A stretch of 64,000 nt of DNA from DASZHJ01 sp963735465. Lineage in GTDB: Bacteria > Pseudomonadota > Alphaproteobacteria > ATCC43930 > CGMCC-115725. The stretch is taken from contig CAVTLA010000002.1 in NCBI GenBank assembly GCA_963735465.1, positions 62,001 through 126,000 on the forward strand, given 5' to 3'. This document shows positions 1-9,005 of the stretch, in pieces. A model generated the notes under the pieces. It searched no databases. It saw nothing but the letters and a program-made list of their open reading frames with translations, and was not told where the DNA came from. How positions within the stretch are numbered: position 1 is the stretch's first letter; the number at the start of each line of letters is the position of its first letter. Made by a program: the position numbers and the translations under genes.

Positions 1-3000
1 AGCCGCTCCGGCGACTCCACGCCCTTCACCACGACGCTCCGCGCCATGGTGTGGAGCTCGGCGTCCTCCTCGGCGGAGAGCTCGCGGCCGGTGAAGACGA
101 TGACCGGCGGCTCGGCGAGGCCGGTGTCGTCGCGGATCTGCTCCAGCAGGTCGAAGCCGGACATGTCCGGCAGACGCAGGTCGAGGACGACGCAGTCGAT
201 CTGCTGCTCGCGCAGCGCGGCCAGCGCCTCGCCGCCGGTGCCGACCGAGCTGATGTCGATGTCGTCGTGGCCCAGGAGCTCGGCGATGCTGCGCTGCTCG
301 TCGGCATTGTCCTCCACCACCAGCAACCGCTTGCGGCGCGGCGCGGCGTAATCCTTGATCTTGGTCAGCGCGTGCTCCAGCCCGTCCTTGGTCGCGGGCT
401 TGGTGATGAAGGAGAAGGCGCCGCGCGCCAGGCCATGCTGGCGGTCCTCGTCCATGGTGACGATCTGCACGGGGATGTGCCGCGTCGCCGGATGCTGCTT
501 GAGCTGGCTCAGCACGGTCCAGCCGAGCATGTCCGGCAGGAACACGTCGAGGGAGATCGCGCTCGGCTGGTATTCCCGGGCCAGCGCCAGGGCGTCGGCA
601 CCGCGCATCGCCACCAGGATCTTGAGACCGGAATCCCGGGCGAGGTCGGCCATGATCCGGGCGTAATGTGGATCGTCCTCGACGATGAGCAGCACGGTGT
701 CGCCGTCCTGCACGCTGTCGCGGTCGTCGGGAAACTGCTCGACCGCGGCCTCGCTGGCACGGGCGGCGGCGATCGCCACGCCGAGGGCCGCGGCGCTGCT
801 CGACACCGGCCGCTGCGGCGCCGGCGCGCCCACATAGCGGAGCGGCAGATAGAGGGTGAAGGTGCTGCCGAGGCCCGGCGCGCTGCGCAGCTGGATCTCG
901 CCGCCAAGGAGGCGGGCCAGCTCGCGGCTGATCGCGAGGCCGAGACCGGTGCCGCCGAACCGCCGGCTGGTGCTGGCATCGGCCTGCTGGAAGGCCTCGA
1001 AGATGATCTTCTGCTTTTCCGGCGGGATGCCGATGCCGGTGTCGCTCACCTCGAAGGAGATCACGCCCGCCGCCTGGGGCAGCGTCGGATGATCCGGGCT
1101 CCAGCCGCCGGCGGCGGCCGTGATCGACAGCCGGACGCCGCCATGCTCGGTGAACTTGAAGGCGTTCGACAGCAGGTTCTTCATCACCTGCTGCAGGCGC
1201 TTGGAATCCGTGACGATGCTGCGGTCGAGCTTGGGATCGATCTGCACGTCGAAGGAGAGGCCCCGGCTCTCCGCGACGTGGCGGAACGGCCGCATGACCA
1301 TGTCGTGCAGGTTGGTGAAGAACACCTCCTCGGCCTCGACCGAGACGGTGCCGGATTCGATCTTCGAGAGATCGAGGATGTCGCTGATGAGGTTGAGAAG
1401 GTCGGTGCCGGCGGAGTGGATGGTGCGGGCGAATTCCACCTGCTTGCCGCTGAGGTTGCCGTCGGCGTTGTCGACCAGCTGCTGGCCCAGGATGAGGATG
1501 CTGTTGAGGGGCGTGCGCAGCTCGTGGGACATGTTGGCGAGGAAGTCGGACTTGTACTTGGAGGTCTGCGCCAGCTCGGTCGCCTTCTCTTCGAGGGCGC
1601 GGCGGGCCTGCTCGATCTCCTGGTTCTTCGCTTCCACCTCGACGTTGCGCTCGGCGAGCTGCTGCGCCTTCTGCTCGAGCTGCTCGTTGGTCTGCTGCAA
1701 TTCACGTTGCCGGGTCTGCAGCTCGGTCGCGAGCTGCTGGGACTGCTTCAGCAGGCCCTCGGTCTGCATCGTCGCCTCGATGCTGTTCAGCACGATGCCG
1801 ATGCCGGCGGTGAGCTGATCCAGGAACGAGACCTGCAGATCCGTGAAGATGCCGACGGATTCCAGCTCGATCACCGCCTTGACCTGGCCCTCGAACAGCA
1901 CCGGCAGCACCACCAAGTTCTGCGGCACGAGATTGAGGCGGCCGGAGCGGATCGGCACCACGTTCGGCATCAGGTCCGAGATCAGCAGCCGCTTCGCATC
2001 GACGGCGCATTGGCCGATGAGGCCCTCGCCAAGCTGCAACCGGTCGCGATGGCCGCCTTCCTCGTTGCCGCTGTCGGCATAGGCCGACAGCAGCTTCAGG
2101 TGCGGCACGTGCTCCCCTTCCAGGAGGTAGATGACGCCGTGCTGGGCGTTGACGACGGGCGCCAGCTCCGACAGCAGCATCTTGCCCACCGTCGACAGGT
2201 CGCGCTGGCCCTGGAGCATGTTGGTGAAGCGGGCGAGGTTGGTCTTCAGCCAGTCCTGCTCGGTGTTCTGGTCCGTGGTCAGGCGCAGGTTGCCGATCAT
2301 CGTGTTGATGTTGTCTTTCAGCTCCGCCACCTCGCCGCGCGCCTCGACCTGGATCGAGCGGGTGAGGTCGCCCTTGGTGACGGCGGTCGCCACCTCGGCG
2401 ATGGCGCGCACCTGGGTGGTCAGGTTCGCCGCCAGCAGGTTCACGTTGCCGGTGAGATCCTTCCAGGTGCCGGCGGCGCCGGGCACGTTGGCCTGGCCGC
2501 CGAGACGGCCCTCGACGCCGACCTCGCGGGCGACGGTCGTGACCTGGTCGGCGAATGTGGCCAGCGTGTTGGTCATGTTGTTGATGGTCTCGGCGAGCGC
2601 CGCCACCTCGCCCTTGGACTTCACGGTGAGGTTCTGCTTCAGGTCGCCGTTGGCGACGGCGGTCACCACCTTCACGATGCCGCGCACCTGCTCGGTGAGG
2701 TTCGCCGCCATCACGTTGACGGTGTCGGTCAGATCCTTCCAGGTGCCGGCGACGCCGGGCACCGCGGCCTGACCGCCGAGCTCGCCTTGCGTGCCCACCT
2801 CGCGGGCGACGCGCGTCACCTCCGAGGCGAAGGCGTTGAGCTGATCCACCATGGTGTTGATGGTGTTCTTGAGCTCGAGGATCTCGCCCTTCACATCGAC
2901 GGTGATCTTGCGCGAGAGGTCGCCGCGTGCCACCGCCGTCGTCACCTCGGCGATGTTGCGGACTTGCGTGGTGAGGTTCGCCGCCAGCAGGTTGACGTTG

Positions 3001-5873
3001 TCGGTCAGATCCTTCCAGGTGCCGCCGACGCCGGGCACCACCGCCTGGCCGCCGAGGCGTCCTTCGGTGCCGACCTCGCGCGCGACGCGGGTCACCTCGG
3101 CGGCGAAGGAGCGGAGCTGCTCCACCATCGTATTGATGGTCTCCTTGAGCTGCAGGATCTCGCCGCGCACGTCCACGGTGATCTTCTTGGAAAGGTCGCC
3201 GCTGGCGATCGCGGTCGCGACCTCGGCGATGTTGCGGACCTGGCCGGTCAGGTTGCTGGCCATGAAGTTGACGTTGTCGGTCAGATCCTTCCAGGTGCCG
3301 GCGACGCCGGAGACCGCGGCCTGGCCGCCGAGCTTGCCCTCGGTGCCGACTTCCTTGGCGACGCGGGTCACTTCCGAGGCGAAGGCGTTGAGCTGGTCCA
3401 CCATGGTGTTGATGGTGTTCTTGAGCTCCAGGATCTCGCCCTTCACGTCCACGGTGATCTTGCGGGACAAGTCGCCGCGCGCCACGGCGGTGGTCACCTC
3501 GGCGATGTTGCGGACCTGGGCGGTCAGATTGCCGGCCATGAAATTGACGCTGTCGGTCAGGTCCTTCCAGGTGCCGGCGACGCCGGGCACGTTGGCCTGG
3601 CCGCCCAGACGGCCCTCGGTGCCGACCTCGCGGGCGACGCGCGTCACCTCGCCGGCGAAGCGGTTGAGCTGATCGACCATGGTGTTGAGGGTCTCTTTCA
3701 GCTGCAGGATCTCGCCGCGGACGTCGACGGTGATCTTGCGCGACAGGTCGCCGTTGGCGATGGCGGTCGCCACCTCGGCGATGTTGCGCACCTGGCCCGT
3801 GAGATTGCCGGCCATGAAGTTGACGTTGTCGGTGAGATCCTTCCAGGTGCCGGCGACGCCGGGCACGTTGGCCTGGCCGCCGAGGCGCCCCTCGGTGCCG
3901 ACCTCGCGCGCCACGCGCGTCACTTCGCCCGCAAACGCGTTCAGCTGATCCACCATCGTATTGATGGTCTCTTTCAGCTGCAGGATCTCGCCGCTGACAT
4001 TGACGGTGATCTTCTTGGAGAGATCGCCGCGCGCCACGGCCGTCGCCACCTCGGCGATGTTGCGCACCTGGTTGGTGAGGTTGCTGGCCATGGAATTGAC
4101 GCTGTCCGTCAAGTCTTTCCAGGTGCCGGCGACGCCCTTCACCTGGGCCTGGCCGGCGAGCTTGCCGTCGGTGCCGACCTCGCGGGCGACGCGCGTCACC
4201 TCGCCGGCAAACGCGTTCAGCTGGTCCACCATGGTGTTGATGGTGTCTTTCAGCTGCAAAATCTCGCCGCTGACGTTGACGGTGATCTTCTTCGAGAGAT
4301 CGCCGCTGGCGATGGCGGTGGAGACTTCGGCGATGTTGCGGACCTGGGCCGTGAGGTTGCCGGCCATGGAGTTGACGCTGTCGGTCAGATCCTTCCAGGT
4401 GCCGGCGACGCCGGGGACCTGGGCCTGGCCGCCGAGGCGGCCGTCGGTGCCGACCTCGCGGGCGACGCGCGTCACTTCCGAGGCGAAGGCGTTGAGCTGA
4501 TCCACCATCGTGTTGATGGTTTCCTTGAGCTGCAGGATCTCGCCGCTGACCGTCACCGTGATCTTCTTGGAGAGATCGCCGCGGGCGATGGCGGTCGCCA
4601 CCTCGGCGATGTTGCGCACCTGGCCGGTGAGATTGCCGGCCATGGAGTTCACGCTGTCCGTCAGATCCTTCCAGGTGCCGGCGACGCCGCCGACCTGGGC
4701 CTGGCCGCCGAGGCGGCCGTCGGTACCGACCTCGCGCGCGACGCGCGTCACTTCCGAGGCGAAGGCGTTGAGCTGGTCCACCATGGTGTTGATGGTGTCC
4801 TTGAGCTCCAGGATCTCGCCGCGCACATCCACGGTGATCTTGCGGGACAAGTCGCCGCGGGCCACCGCCGTCGTCACCTGGGCGATGTTGCGCACCTGGT
4901 CGGTCAGGTTGCCGCACATGGCGTTGACCGAGTCCGTCAGGTCCTTCCAGGTGCCGGCGACGCCCGGCACCAGCGCCTGGCCGCCGAGCTTGCCCTCGGT
5001 GCCGACCTCGCGCGCCACGCGCGTCACCTCCGAGGCGAAGGAGCGCAGCTGGTCCACCATGGTGTTGATGGCTTCCTTGAGCTGCAGGATCTCGCCGCGG
5101 ACGTCGACGGTGATCTTCTTGGAGAGATCGCCGTTCGCCACCGCGATGGTCACCTCGGCGATGTTGCGGACCTGGGCGGTCAGGTTGTTCGCCATCGAGT
5201 TGACGCTCTCGGTCAGGTCCTTCCAGACGCCGGTCACCTCGCGCACCTGGGCCTGGCCGCCGAGCTTGCCGTCGGTGCCGACCTCGCGCGCGACGCGCGT
5301 CACCTCCGAGGTGAAGACGCTGAGCTGCTTGATCATGGTGTTGACGATGTCGGCGGAGCGCAGGAACTCGCCCTGGAGCGGGCGGCCGTCGACCTCGAGG
5401 GGCACGGTTTGCAGGAGATCGCCGCGGGCCACGGCGCCGATCGCGTGGGTCACCGCCGTCGTCGGCCACAGGAGATCGTCGATCAGCGTATTGACCGAGG
5501 ATTCCATGTCCGCCCAGGCGCCGGTGGAGAGCCCGAACTTGACGCGCTTCCTGGTCTTGCCCTCGCGGCCGACGACCTGGCCCACCTGCTCGAGCTGCTG
5601 CGCCATCCGCTGGTTCGCGGCGACGATCTGATTGAACTTGTCGGCGACCTTGCCGGCAAGCCCGCTGGACCGGCCAGGCAGCCGCACGGAGAAATCGCCG
5701 ACGCTCATCGCGTCAAGCGCGTCCAGCAGCATGTGGAGATTGAGGGACTCGTCGCTCTCTGCCGCATGCCCGTTGCCGTTGACGGGGACCCGGCGCTTCA
5801 CCGAGGCTAGGGTGGCGCTGGCCGCCAGGGCGCGGCTATGCGCTCGCGCAGGGGTTTTGCTGGTACGCGGCAT
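1..5873 (-). CDS. Poly-HAMP hybrid sensor histidine kinase / response regulator (3' end beyond window)
   Basis: Soluble two-component kinase, 1957 codons visible and open at the left edge. No signal peptide or membrane segment is seen. Residues about 60-1195 hold 12 HAMP-like units; the last 11 repeat every 276 bp exactly (92 residues) around a GTWKDLT-type block. A GAF-like domain (about 1200-1360) and a coiled coil (about 1375-1440) follow. HisKA carries phospho-acceptor His1450 in MSHELRTP. The HATPase domain has GIGIP and GGTGLGL. Two receiver domains follow: VEDD with Asp1776 in SLDVFLPDM, and VEDN with Asp1898 in VLDLRLPDMSG. An AGGAG at 5881-5885 supports the ATG. The architecture recalls fungal group III (NIK1/Os-1) kinases, which use HAMP repeats of about 90 residues. 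The signal sensed is unknown. Long open frames on the opposite strand are shadows of the repeats. Confidence 0.94.
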   Translation of the reverse strand, partial: MPRTSKTPARAHSRALAASATLASVKRRVPVNGNGHAAESDESLNLHMLLDALDAMSVGDFSVRLPGRSSGLAGKVADKFNQIVAANQRMAQQLEQVGQVVGREGKTRKRVKFGLSTGAWADMESSVNTLIDDLLWPTTAVTHAIGAVARGDLLQTVPLEVDGRPLQGEFLRSADIVNTMIKQLSVFTSEVTRVAREVGTDGKLGGQAQVREVTGVWKDLTESVNSMANNLTAQVRNIAEVTIAVANGDLSKKITVDVRGEILQLKEAINTMVDQLRSFASEVTRVAREVGTEGKLGGQALVPGVAGTWKDLTDSVNAMCGNLTDQVRNIAQVTTAVARGDLSRKITVDVRGEILELKDTINTMVDQLNAFASEVTRVAREVGTDGRLGGQAQVGGVAGTWKDLTDSVNSMAGNLTGQVRNIAEVATAIARGDLSKKITVTVSGEILQLKETINTMVDQLNAFASEVTRVAREVGTDGRLGGQAQVPGVAGTWKDLTDSVNSMAGNLTAQVRNIAEVSTAIASGDLSKKITVNVSGEILQLKDTINTMVDQLNAFAGEVTRVAREVGTDGKLAGQAQVKGVAGTWKDLTDSVNSMASNLTNQVRNIAEVATAVARGDLSKKITVNVSGEILQLKETINTMVDQLNAFAGEVTRVAREVGTEGRLGGQANVPGVAGTWKDLTDNVNFMAGNLTGQVRNIAEVATAIANGDLSRKITVDVRGEILQLKETLNTMVDQLNRFAGEVTRVAREVGTEGRLGGQANVPGVAGTWKDLTDSVNFMAGNLTAQVRNIAEVTTAVARGDLSRKITVDVKGEILELKNTINTMVDQLNAFASEVTRVAKEVGTEGKLGGQAAVSGVAGTWKDLTDNVNFMASNLTGQVRNIAEVATAIASGDLSKKITVDVRGEILQLKETINTMVEQLRSFAAEVTRVAREVGTEGRLGGQAVVPGVGGTWKDLTDNVNLLAANLTTQVRNIAEVTTAVARGDLSRKITVDVKGEILELKNTINTMVDQLNAFASEVTRVAREVGTQGELGGQAAVPGVAGTWKDLTDTVNVMAANLTEQVRGIVKVVTAVANGDLKQNLTVKSKGEVAALAETINNMTNTLATFADQVTTVAREVGVEGRLGGQANVPGAAGTWKDLTGNVNLLAANLTTQVRAIAEVATAVTKGDLTRSIQVEARGEVAELKDNINTMIGNLRLTTDQNTEQDWLKTNLARFTNMLQGQRDLSTVGKMLLSELAPVVNAQHGVIYLLEGEHVPHLKLLSAYADSGNEEGGHRDRLQLGEGLIGQCAVDAKRLLISDLMPNVVPIRSGRLNLVPQNLVVLPVLFEGQVKAVIELESVGIFTDLQVSFLDQLTAGIGIVLNSIEATMQTEGLLKQSQQLATELQTRQRELQQTNEQLEQKAQQLAERNVEVEAKNQEIEQARRALEEKATELAQTSKYKSDFLANMSHELRTPLNSILILGQQLVDNADGNLSGKQVEFARTIHSAGTDLLNLISDILDLSKIESGTVSVEAEEVFFTNLHDMVMRPFRHVAESRGLSFDVQIDPKLDRSIVTDSKRLQQVMKNLLSNAFKFTEHGGVRLSITAAAGGWSPDHPTLPQAAGVISFEVSDTGIGIPPEKQKIIFEAFQQADASTSRRFGGTGLGLAISRELARLLGGEIQLRSAPGLGSTFTLYLPLRYVGAPAPQRPVSSSAAALGVAIAAARASEAAVEQFPDDRDSVQDGDTVLLIVEDDPHYARIMADLARDSGLKILVAMRGADALALAREYQPSAISLDVFLPDMLGWTVLSQLKQHPATRHIPVQIVTMDEDRQHGLARGAFSFITKPATKDGLEHALTKIKDYAAPRRKRLLVVEDNADEQRSIAELLGHDDIDISSVGTGGEALAALREQQIDCVVLDLRLPDMSGFDLLEQIRDDTGLAEPPVIVFTGRELSAEEDAELHTMARSVVVKGVESPER
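2185..5520 (-). repeat. Tandem 276-bp intragenic repeat encoding HAMP units
   Basis: Eleven copies with an exact 276-bp period are marked by a TTCCAGGTGCCGG-type block at 2461, 2737, 3013, 3289, 3565, 3841, 4117, 4393, 4669, 4945 and 5221. A twelfth, diverged unit lies further toward the N terminus, 97 residues away instead of 92. The constant length without indels, together with synonymous variation between copies, points to protein-level selection on HAMP stacking. It is not a CRISPR or satellite array. Confidence 0.93.
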
Positions 5874-6180
5874 CGCCGGGCTCCTGGTTCTATAGGGCGT
5901 AGTACCATGGTAGCTCGTCGGACCGTCCCGGCGTGACTACACTTTAGGCGAGAACACCCTTTGGGCCTAGATATCTTGATACCAAAGTTTGATAGCGGCC
6001 TATTCGAAGGGGGCGGTATTGGCCGCGGCTGGTGCTGGAGAATCAGCCAGGGTAACCCTCGTAATGCCGGATTCGGTGCCCGTTCGGGTGTCCGATTGAC
6101 ACCGCTGTGACCAATAACAGGCTGTGTCCGGGATAGGGCCTGAAGCTCCTCGATTTGACATGGGATCTGGAAAACCGCAG
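5874..6180. other. Intergenic region between divergent kinase and YcaQ-like gene
   Basis: About 300 bp with lower GC than its surroundings. It should hold the promoters of both divergent genes. A perfect 10-bp palindrome TACCATGGTA lies at 5903-5912, just upstream of the kinase ribosome binding site. No convincing -35/-10 pair, gene or RNA element was recognised. Confidence 0.5.
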
Positions 6181-7302
6181 ATGAGCGGACGCCTGACGCT
6201 GGGACTCACTCGGAAACGCGCGCTGCGGGCGACGCTGTTTCCGCCCACGACGCTGGGCCGTGCCATGACCATCCTGGGCTTCGTCCAGGCGGACCCGATC
6301 CGCGCGCCGGCCCGCGCCCAGGATCTCATCCTCCGGCACCGTGTCGCCGGCTACCGCGCCGGCGATCTCGAGCGGCATTTCGCTCGGCTGCGCCTCTCGG
6401 AGGATTTCCTCTACGCCTATGGCTTCATGCCCGGCGACACCGCGCGCCTCCTGCATCCGCGCCGCGATCCCAGGCGCGCCGACGGGCGCCACGTGCCCAC
6501 GGGCCTCGCCGCGAAAGTGCTGGAGTACGTGCGCAGCCAGAGCGAGGTGCATCCCCGCGATCTCGAGATCCACTTCGGCAAGAAGCGCGCCGTCAACGGC
6601 TGGGGCGGCTTCTCCAAGGCGACGACGCGGGCGCTGCAGAGCCTGCACCACCACGGATTGCTGCGGGTGGCGCGGCGGCGCGACGGCATCCGGATCTACG
6701 AGGCGGCTCCGCCGCCGCCGGAGCCGCTCCCCACGGAGGAGCGGCTGCAGCGCCTGGTGCGCCTGGTGACGCGTCTCCTGCAGCCCGCGCCGGAGACCAG
6801 CCTGCGCGCCGCCTTTTCCCTGCTGCGGAGCCGCTCGCCGGGCCTTGGCAATGTCCGCGCCACCATCGAGGCGCTGATATCCGCCGGCGAAATCGAGCGC
6901 GGCGAGGTCGACGGCGAGACCTATCTCTGGCTCGCGGGCGATACCGCGCCGGCGGAGACCGATACGCCGCGCGAGGTTCGCTTCCTCGCGCCCTTCGATC
7001 CCGTGGTCTGGGACCGCCGGCGCTTCGAGCATCTCTGGGGTTGGCCCTATCGCTTCGAGGCCTATACGCCGGTGGCCAAGCGCCGCCTCGGCTACTACGC
7101 GATGCCGCTGCTGTGGGGCGACAAGGCGATCGGCTGGGTCAATGCGGGGACGTCCGAGACCGGCCTGCGGATCGAACCCGGCTTCGTGGCGGCGCGGCCG
7201 AAGGGACGCGACTTCGCCCGCGCCTTCGACGCCGAGGTCGAGAGCTTCACGGAATTTCTCGCGGGATCGCGCGGCGATGTTGATTCCGCCAATCAAGATT
7301 GA
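6181..7302 (+). CDS. YcaQ/AlkX-like winged-helix protein (HTH_42 family, putative crosslink-repair DNA glycosylase)
   Basis: About 373 residues, the usual size of the HTH_42 family that includes E. coli YcaQ, a DNA glycosylase that unhooks interstrand crosslinks. The N-terminal block LGFVQADPIRAPARAQD holds a Q-A-D triad matching the QxD catalytic motif of the YcaQ branch. Winged-helix signatures follow (VHPRDLEIHFGKKR; FSKATTRAL). The C-terminal block FLAPFDPVVWDRRR is typical of the family. The ATG at 6181 is chosen because family similarity begins there; in-frame ATG 6160 and GTG 6124 are alternatives. The next gene, DinB-like, starts 31 bp downstream on the same strand, so the two may be one operon. 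Glycosylase activity is inferred. Confidence 0.82.
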   Translation: MSGRLTLGLTRKRALRATLFPPTTLGRAMTILGFVQADPIRAPARAQDLILRHRVAGYRAGDLERHFARLRLSEDFLYAYGFMPGDTARLLHPRRDPRRADGRHVPTGLAAKVLEYVRSQSEVHPRDLEIHFGKKRAVNGWGGFSKATTRALQSLHHHGLLRVARRRDGIRIYEAAPPPPEPLPTEERLQRLVRLVTRLLQPAPETSLRAAFSLLRSRSPGLGNVRATIEALISAGEIERGEVDGETYLWLAGDTAPAETDTPREVRFLAPFDPVVWDRRRFEHLWGWPYRFEAYTPVAKRRLGYYAMPLLWGDKAIGWVNAGTSETGLRIEPGFVAARPKGRDFARAFDAEVESFTEFLAGSRGDVDSANQD

Positions 7303-7333
7303 CGGCGTTTTTTCCGCGACGGCATGCTGAGGC

Positions 7334-7837
7334 ATGATGCACGCCCACTTCCTCATGTTCGCGAAATACAACGCCTGGGCGAACGGGCGACTCTACGACG
7401 CCGCGGCAACGCTATCGGACGCCGACTATCGTCGCGACCGCGGCGCCTTCTTCAAGTCGATGCACGGCACGCTCAACCACCTCCTGGTCACCGACTGCAT
7501 CTGGATGCAGCGCTTCACCGGCGAGGGTGCTGCGCCCGATCGCCTCGACGCCATCCTCTTCGAGGAGCTGGGCGCGCTCAGCGCGGCACGCGAGGCGGAG
7601 GATCGCCGCATCGTCACCTACGTCGAGGGTCTCGACGAGGCCCGGCTCGCCGGCGTGATCAAGTACCGCCGCGTCTCGACGCCGGAGGAATTCACCCAGC
7701 CCCTGGCGCCGGCGCTGGCGCACTGGTTCAACCACCAGACTCACCACCGCGGCCAGGCGCACGGAATTCTCACCGGCCTGGTTGGCCGCGCGCCCGAGCT
7801 CGATCTCCTGTATTTCCGGCGGGTCTCCGGTAGCTAG
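7334..7837 (+). CDS. DinB family protein
   Basis: 167 residues. The four-helix DinB/YfiT-type fold is indicated by the N-terminal FAKYNAWANGRLYD, by LNHLLVTDCIWMQRF, and by the C-terminal HxxxHRGQ motif (HQTHHRGQAHG). The three histidines usually bind a divalent metal. Members include metal-dependent thiol S-transferases and many uncharacterised proteins; the name comes from a damage-inducible Bacillus gene. Two ATG codons are adjacent at 7334 and 7337. A TGAGG lies just upstream. It follows the YcaQ-like gene closely and its stop overlaps the 3' end of the convergent gene by 4 bp. The substrate is unknown. Confidence 0.88.
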   Translation: MMHAHFLMFAKYNAWANGRLYDAAATLSDADYRRDRGAFFKSMHGTLNHLLVTDCIWMQRFTGEGAAPDRLDAILFEELGALSAAREAEDRRIVTYVEGLDEARLAGVIKYRRVSTPEEFTQPLAPALAHWFNHQTHHRGQAHGILTGLVGRAPELDLLYFRRVSGS

Positions 7838-8985
7838 AGATCGCGGAAGAGAGCGGAGGAGTCCGCCTTCCGCTCGAAACCGATCCCCAGCACGTCCGGC
7901 GGCGCGACGCGGCCGGCCACGGGCACCGCTCCATCGACGAGACCGCCGAAGGGCTGGAAGCAGAGCGGATTGACCTCGACGCCCCCGAGGCCGAGGGCGG
8001 CCACGACGTGCTGGCAGAAGAGATGGCCCCCATGAGGCCAGAAGGCGGACCGCGGCCAGCCGGCGACCTCCAGGGCACGGAGAATCCTGAGATAGCCCGG
8101 CAGTCCGTAGCAGTGGACGGGATCGAAGACGAGGATGTCGCGGTCCGGCCTGAGCCCGCCATGGCGATGCAGGAGCCGCGCCTCGGCCTCGGAGAACAGC
8201 GCCTCGCCGGCGGCGATGGCGCCGTCGTACCGAGCCGCCACGGCGGAGTGCGTCTCGAAGTCCAGGGGATCGCAGATGTCCTCGAACCAGCGGAGCCCAT
8301 AGGGCGCCAGCGCCGCAGCCGCCGCCAGGCTTTCCTTCGCGTCATATGAATTCATGGCATCGACGGCGAGATGCGCGCCGTCGGGCAGCAACCTCAGCGT
8401 CGCCTCGATGCGCCTCGCCTCTTGCGCCAGCGGCGCGCCGCCGATCTTGATCTTGACGCTGGTGTAGCCGAGATCCCGCAAGCGGCGGATCTCGTCGGAG
8501 AGACGCGGGATGTCGTCGGCGGGATAGCGGTAGCCGCCGCCGGCGTAGGCCGCGAGATCGGACGTCGCCGGCCGCGCGTCGGGGAAACAATTCGCGAGAT
8601 GGCGGTGCAGCGGCAGGCCGGCGATCTTCGCCGCCGCGTCCCAGAGCGCCATGTCGAGAGTACCAACGGCAACGCAACGCTCACCGTGACCGCCGAGCTT
8701 CTCGCCCGCCATCATCGCATCCCAGGCGCGGAAGGGATCGAGGATTCCATCTGCGCCCACGAGATCCCCGGCGGCGAGCAGGCGCGGCGCGAAGCGCTCG
8801 CGGATGAGGCCGCCCTGGGCGAAACGGCCGATGGAGGCGAAGCCGTAACCGATCACCGGCCGGCCGTCGCGCCGCGCGTCCGTCACCACGGCGACAATGC
8901 TGGTGGTGAGGCCGCCTGACGGCAACGCGGGGTCGCCGAAGCGGGAGATCGGCACCGAGCGCTCGCGGATATCGAGAATGCGCAT
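7834..8985 (-). CDS. D-tartrate dehydratase-like enzyme (mandelate racemase/enolase superfamily)
   Basis: 383 residues. Enolase-superfamily acid-sugar dehydratase: the KIKIG motif supplies the paired lysines, and VDAMN, FEDICD and AAGEALF supply three successive metal ligands. The C-terminal blocks WPHGGHLFCQH and CFQPFGGLVDG, plus GIGFERKAD, match the D(-)-tartrate dehydratase (TarD) subgroup rather than mandelate racemase proper. The expected reaction is dehydration of a 2,3-dihydroxy acid to a keto acid; the exact substrate is inferred. It is the third gene of a minus-strand unit, 20 bp after the CoA transferase. The ATG at 8985 begins the conserved MRILDIRE. Confidence 0.85.
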   Translation of the reverse strand: MRILDIRERSVPISRFGDPALPSGGLTTSIVAVVTDARRDGRPVIGYGFASIGRFAQGGLIRERFAPRLLAAGDLVGADGILDPFRAWDAMMAGEKLGGHGERCVAVGTLDMALWDAAAKIAGLPLHRHLANCFPDARPATSDLAAYAGGGYRYPADDIPRLSDEIRRLRDLGYTSVKIKIGGAPLAQEARRIEATLRLLPDGAHLAVDAMNSYDAKESLAAAAALAPYGLRWFEDICDPLDFETHSAVAARYDGAIAAGEALFSEAEARLLHRHGGLRPDRDILVFDPVHCYGLPGYLRILRALEVAGWPRSAFWPHGGHLFCQHVVAALGLGGVEVNPLCFQPFGGLVDGAVPVAGRVAPPDVLGIGFERKADSSALFRDL

Positions 8986-9005
8986 GAGCCGCGGCCTCCG
9001 CGCCT

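Noticed and set aside
2461..5240. Possible CRISPR or satellite array
   Set aside because: The units are 276 bp, coding throughout, without short direct repeats and unique spacers, and no cas genes are present.
1702..5469. A 1255-codon minus-strand frame rich in Arg and His
   Set aside because: Same strand as the kinase but another frame; composition is a frame shadow and its repeats follow from the 276-bp DNA repeat.
51..5810. A 1919-codon open frame on the plus strand
   Set aside because: It is antisense to the poly-HAMP kinase in a phase where high-GC third positions remove stops. Its translation is a periodic string of Gly, Asp, His and Leu blocks mirroring the repeats, with no domain.
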